6,344 bases of DNA from LLD-282 sp964395835 (GTDB taxonomy: Bacteria > Pseudomonadota > Gammaproteobacteria > Berkiellales > Berkiellaceae), in assembly GCA_964395835.1 (NCBI GenBank), contig CAYNBJ010000011.1:1-6344 (forward strand), read 5' to 3'. Position 1 is the stretch's first letter, and the number at the start of each line of letters is the position of its first letter. The notes beneath the pieces were generated by a model. It did not search any database and was not told where the DNA came from. It saw only the letters and a list, made by a program, of their open reading frames with translations. Below, piece after piece: positions 5,183-6,344 of the stretch. Position numbers and translations under genes: made by a program.

Positions 5183-6344
5183 TTATTTTAAGGAGGAGTT
5201 GGTTTTACGGGTGTTCTCTGTCACTACGACGTTCACATCACTGAGAGTTCTTTTTTGTGTGCGATTTGGCATGAATATTTGCTTTGTTGCACTGTTCCGA
5301 GAGACGTCATTTGAAGGCTGTGCCCTATTCTGTGGGTTTCTATCAAAAGCATCATCAATCTGTGCACTTGGCCCATTCTTTTGTCCAGCGGGGTATCTTG
5401 CCTGGAAAAGCAAGACACCTATATCAAATTTGAAAGTCAGAAAAGCTGTGATCATTGTTGTGAGATGAATGGGTGCCTGAGCGTTTATCAGACTTTGAGC
5501 TGCTTCTGTATTGTGCGATCTGACTGCCCAGTAAAGAGCAGCGCTTCTATGTTCTGGACTGAGTGTTATCTGGTTCTCATGAGCATATTTTAAAATGGCA
5601 TCTACGGTGTCGTTTTCTTTTGGTGTCTTCATCGCTGCCTGCACGAGTTTCTCACCGAAGTGATTAGTCACGACTGGAAGTTGGTTTTCCCAAACAGGCG
5701 GATGGAATTGTATATTGTGCTTCTGCATCATATCGAGCAAATATTTTATCGAATCGTTATTGCGGCTGTTAGCGGCATCAATAGGGAGTGTTGATTTCTG
5801 TAACAGCTTGAGTCTGTTTGCGCCTTCTTCTGAGTCTGGTATGATGGTCTCAATTGCTTTAAGAGACCCAGAACCCGCTACACTGCGTAGGAATGGTCCT
5901 TTCAAATTGTCAGAAAGTTCGTCGAAATTCAACAAAGAAGACGTTCCCGATTCATCTTCTCTTTTCGCTGATGCGAGATTTGCCACAGTCAAAAAAGCTT
6001 GCGAGTTTATAGCGTATTCGATGAATGTGTTTTTGTCTTCCCGGCCTAGCTGCCCAAACTCCAAGAGCCCGCAATCGAGTGACTGATCGCTACCAAATCT
6101 CTCTGCATACGCGCATTTTAGAAAAGCCCGCATCGGAGGCTGGAGCGAAGTGTTTTCAGCTATCGTATTGATACGCTCATCCAGTTCTTTGATGGACGCA
6201 CGACGCATGTTCCGTATCTCACCTAGAGACAATTGAGGATTTCCTAATTCGCGGATAAACATGGAATCCTCCAGTACGGTTCTTAGTTTCCGCAAGACCG
6301 CAGGGATCAATTCTATGTTGTTTGCCACAGCGGCATACTGTAGC
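5183..6344 (-). CDS. Divergent ankyrin-like protein, 5'-partial at the window edge
   Basis: The frame is open from the right edge to TAA at 5183. A GTG at 6328 could be taken as the start, but the codons above it read LQYAAVANNIELI, a plausible ANK helix pair, and no ribosome site precedes it, so the true start is probably beyond 6344. Numbered from that GTG, 1-140 is helical and charged without a recognisable domain. Degenerate ANK-like helix pairs occur near 145-176, 179-210 and 225-258. Residues 225-313 match the C-terminal module of the long ANK protein, including SAALYWAVRSHNTEAAQSL and a hydrophobic ITAFLTFKFDIGVLLF. Residues 314-381 are a polar, Asn/Arg/Lys-rich tail. There is no signal peptide or catalytic motif within view. 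It appears related to the long ANK gene by its C-terminal half; function unknown. Confidence 0.85.
   Translation of the reverse strand, partial: LQYAAVANNIELIPAVLRKLRTVLEDSMFIRELGNPQLSLGEIRNMRRASIKELDERINTIAENTSLQPPMRAFLKCAYAERFGSDQSLDCGLLEFGQLGREDKNTFIEYAINSQAFLTVANLASAKREDESGTSSLLNFDELSDNLKGPFLRSVAGSGSLKAIETIIPDSEEGANRLKLLQKSTLPIDAANSRNNDSIKYLLDMMQKHNIQFHPPVWENQLPVVTNHFGEKLVQAAMKTPKENDTVDAILKYAHENQITLSPEHRSAALYWAVRSHNTEAAQSLINAQAPIHLTTMITAFLTFKFDIGVLLFQARYPAGQKNGPSAQIDDAFDRNPQNRAQPSNDVSRNSATKQIFMPNRTQKRTLSDVNVVVTENTRKTNSSLK
5390..5656 (-). other. C-terminal module, third copy (in the rightmost gene)
   Basis: Residues 225-313 counted from the GTG at 6328. The order of elements equals that of the two copies in the long ANK protein: a helix pair (GEKLVQAAMKTP and DTVDAILKYA), then AALYWAVRSHNTEAAQSLI, then a hydrophobic segment of about 20 residues, and a low-complexity polar tail directly after it. 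Identity is low but the spacing and hydrophobic pattern are kept. Confidence 0.55.

Noticed and set aside
5233..5418. Minus-strand ORF of 61 codons in another frame
   Set aside because: It lies wholly inside the rightmost gene in an alternative frame; the main frame has the conserved module.
5136..5593. Plus-strand ORFs over the 3' part of the rightmost gene, and AGGAGGAG near 5191 as a ribosome site
   Set aside because: The purine run is the complement of serine/leucine codons (SSL) at the end of the minus-strand gene, spacing to the next GTG is too long, and the translations look like shadows.
5715..6086. Plus-strand ORF of 123 codons
   Set aside because: Fully antisense to the rightmost gene, no ribosome site, serine-rich composition as expected of a shadow.

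Overview
The window is one cluster of ankyrin-repeat (ANK) genes, all on the minus strand. It holds no transposase, RNA gene, CRISPR array or recognisable metabolic gene. The base composition is moderately AT-rich. Several large, repeat-rich ANK proteins with no signal peptide or membrane anchor side by side suggest an intracellular or host-associated bacterium, such as an amoeba or arthropod symbiont. Alphaproteobacterial endosymbionts, Legionella-like gammaproteobacteria and Dependentiae all carry such families. That inference rests on protein class only; nothing here fixes the taxon.

Layout in transcription order, right to left. (1) 5183-6344: C-terminal part of a divergent helical/ANK protein whose frame stays open through the right edge, so its start is outside the window. 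(2) About 244 bp with a hairpin (5026-5049) that looks like its terminator, then tandem TATAAT boxes and a GGGAAG ribosome site for the next gene. (3) 3547-4938: a complete 463-residue ANK protein. (4) 3221-3546: 326 bp without a gene, containing a compact nest of inverted repeats just after that gene's stop. (5) 2558-3220: N-terminal part of another ANK protein, running into a 100-N assembly gap (2458-2557). (6) 27-2456: a long ANK protein of at least 809 residues, whose reading frame runs upstream into the same gap. A terminator-like hairpin overlaps its stop codon.

The two ORFs abutting the gap are misleading if read literally. The 30 residues that the upstream ORF appears to gain beyond the gap are out of frame. 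The in-frame reading of 2370-2456 continues the downstream ANK protein, and it contains no start codon. The two pieces may be one gene of more than 1,030 residues interrupted by an unresolved repeat.

Two features stand out. The first is a 192-bp (64-residue) double-ANK supra-repeat present four times in the long gene, with a 255-bp tract repeated exactly. The second is a C-terminal module, made of a degenerate ANK pair plus a hydrophobic helical segment, found twice in the long gene and once in the rightmost gene. It links these two proteins as relatives despite their different N-terminal parts. The three visible C-termini all end in polar, lysine/glutamine/asparagine-rich tails. The natural hypothesis is a locus of paralogous host-interaction proteins evolving by repeat duplication; secretion and host targets are inference only.
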